From an uncultured bacterium (lineage in GTDB: Bacteria; Actinomycetota; Thermoleophilia; BMS3ABIN01), in the NCBI GenBank assembly GCA_913009925.1, contig CAJVWY010000068.1, positions 1 through 6,520 on the forward strand: DNA of 6,520 bases, given 5' to 3'. Shown here piece after piece: positions 5,446-6,520 of this stretch (the first letter of the stretch is position 1; every line of letters starts with the position of its first letter). Position numbers and translations under genes: made by a program. The notes beneath the pieces are model-generated. The model saw only the letters and a list, made by a program, of their open reading frames with translations. It was not told the origin of the DNA and searched no databases.

Positions 5446-6394
5446 ATGTATCATCATGGGCGATGCTTTGTGGCAGCCGCTATTCTGGGGCTCACACTGG
5501 TATTATCCTGTTGTGCTTATCTCTTTTTGGGAAACGCTCTCAGCCAAACCATCGACGCCCAGTACGTCATCAGCGACGACGCCGCCAGCGGCGACTTCAC
5601 GGCCATTCGGCACCTGGGACCAGTGCTCCAAAACCTGTACACTTAGCACCGACCTGCAAATCACTTCCCCTGTCGCGGGCATCCAGATAGTCGGGGGCGG
5701 TAGTATCACGCTCAATTGTGTCGGCCATATCCTAGAGGGAGCAAACCAACCGGAGAGGGGCGTTAAGCTGTACCTGGCATCAGGCTGCCGGATACAGAGA
5801 TTGACAATCTCCCGTTTTTATCAGGGAAAGCGCTCCCGATCGACAGCACAAACAAGGTAACAGGGAATTCATTTGATGACAATCAATATGGTCTTGCTAT
5901 CTACCTGTATACGGAGGAAGATTGCAACCCGTTGGATTGCCAACTGATACCGACTGATCCCTGGTGGAACGAGGCTTACCAGAACGACTTTCACGATAAC
6001 CCGACGCTAATCCGTGACGCGGGAATCAACAGCAGCCTTATTCTCGCGTGGCCGCAGGGCGGCAACCCTTATAGCCAGTTCGATGAGCCTGCCGATGGTT
6101 GCGTCGATACGGGCGGCGACGGAATTTATGACGCGCCGTTCCTTGATATACCGAATTATTTAGGCTGATTACCAGTCACGGGCCTTTCCGTGGATTACCT
6201 GGTGGGTGACATCGGCCCTGACTCCCGGGATGTCACCATGGTGGGCACGGTCAATAGCGCCGGCAGCAGCAGCATATACACCGTGCTTTACCGGGTCCCC
6301 CTGGGTGGTGGCTTCCTTCAACTCCAAGACCTATGTCCGCGTCTAGAACGGCGAAACCTTCTTTGAATACCACGGCTCTCATCCCGGAGACTAG
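5446..6394 (+). pseudogene. Decayed gene for an exported right-handed beta-helix (NosD-like) protein
   Basis: The remnant starts at ATG 5446 (or 5428) with a secretory signal: basic MYHHGR, then a hydrophobic core (VAAAILGLTLVLSCCAYLFL) and ALSQ. Next comes 'YVISDDAASGDFTAI', and after a frame change 'GTWDQCSKTCTLSTDLQ', the N-terminal pattern of bacterial surface beta-helix proteins. It continues with 'GIQIVGGGSITLNCVGH' and 'CRIQRLTISRF' coils, then 'DSTNKVTGNSFDDNQYG', 'NEAYQNDFHDNPT' and the NosD-type 'FDEPADGCVDTGGDGIYDAPF'. Lesions: one extra base near 5608, a compensating one-base shift between 5825 and 5842, TGA at 6166-6168, a further shift near 6290-6300 and TAG at 6344-6346. Beyond the TGA the same frame still reads 'VTGLSVDYLVGDIGPDSRDV', and after the last shift 'WVVASFNSKTYVRV*NGETFFEYHGSHPGD' to TAG 6392-6394. 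Many independent defects argue for a true pseudogene rather than one sequencing error. The function of the intact parent is unknown; the class is usually surface-exposed or polysaccharide-associated. Confidence 0.68.
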
Positions 6395-6520
6395 TTATAG
6401 ACATACCTCCACATTTCACTCCTATCCATTCTCATGCGTTTCAAACGTGATCACACCGGAACATGATTGCGCGGGGGGAACAGGCATATTGCGGTTTGCT
6501 GACCACGGGGAAGATTGTGA
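6395..6520. other. Short tail with no supported gene
   Basis: No convincing coding region is seen on either strand. An ATG at 6463 opens a frame (MIARGEQAYCGLLTTG..) that stays open to the window edge, but it has no good ribosome site and only 19 codons are visible, so a gene start here is only possible. Confidence 0.4.
6437..6454. repeat. Two overlapping palindromes
   Basis: CGTTTCAAACG (6437-6447) is a perfect 11-base palindrome with a central C, and GTGATCAC (6447-6454) is a perfect 8-base palindrome sharing its last base. Together they could be a regulatory dyad upstream of a gene beyond the window. No promoter is recognisable next to them, and chance is possible. Confidence 0.25.

Noticed and set aside
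1..6520. Mobile element, CRISPR array, tRNA or defence/toxin system
   Set aside because: I saw no transposase or recombinase motifs, no regularly spaced direct repeats, no cloverleaf-like segment and no toxin-antitoxin pair. The two broken genes show no flanking insertion-sequence ends.

Overview
The window is GC-rich (visibly lower after about 5,320) and tightly packed, and it comes from a bacterial chromosome. A GAP/Sap-type membrane protein, a SRPBCC protein and a decayed NosD-type surface protein with a 'TDDA..G' to 'GTWD..SKTCTL' N-terminal signature suggest a member of Actinomycetota, possibly an anaerobic or deep-branching one. This placement is an inference from gene content; there is no rRNA or other phylogenetic marker here.

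Layout. Positions 2-112 hold the last 36 codons of a TrkA-C (RCK_C) domain protein. A frameshifted and truncated membrane-protein gene follows at 139-554. Three plus-strand genes then form a probable operon: a UbiE-like SAM methyltransferase (610-1329), a membrane-anchored SRPBCC protein (1378-2136) and a six-helix GAP-family membrane protein (about 2129-2779) that overlaps the SRPBCC gene. A minus-strand gene for a membrane-anchored secretory-lipase-type alpha/beta hydrolase (4095-2791) converges on the operon with an 11-bp gap. Facing away from the lipase, across a divergent promoter region, is a stand-alone AICAR transformylase (4278-5318). It resembles the C-terminal half of PurH and has no IMP cyclohydrolase domain. 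The last 1.2 kb (about 5,330-6,394) hold a promoter-like sequence and a heavily damaged gene for an exported right-handed beta-helix (NosD-like) protein, followed by a short tail with no supported gene.

How the genes may work together. GAP/Sap proteins in mycobacteria help deliver complex glycolipids to the envelope. A GAP homologue beside a methyltransferase, a SRPBCC (hydrophobic-ligand) protein and an anchored lipase is compatible with envelope-lipid modification or trafficking, but this is only a contextual guess. The AICAR transformylase belongs to de novo purine synthesis and appears to have its own promoter overlapped by an inverted repeat.

I found no tRNA, rRNA, CRISPR array, transposase or defence system. 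The most interesting points are the single-domain AICAR transformylase with its promoter/operator arrangement, the methyltransferase-SRPBCC-GAP cluster, and two separate decaying genes.
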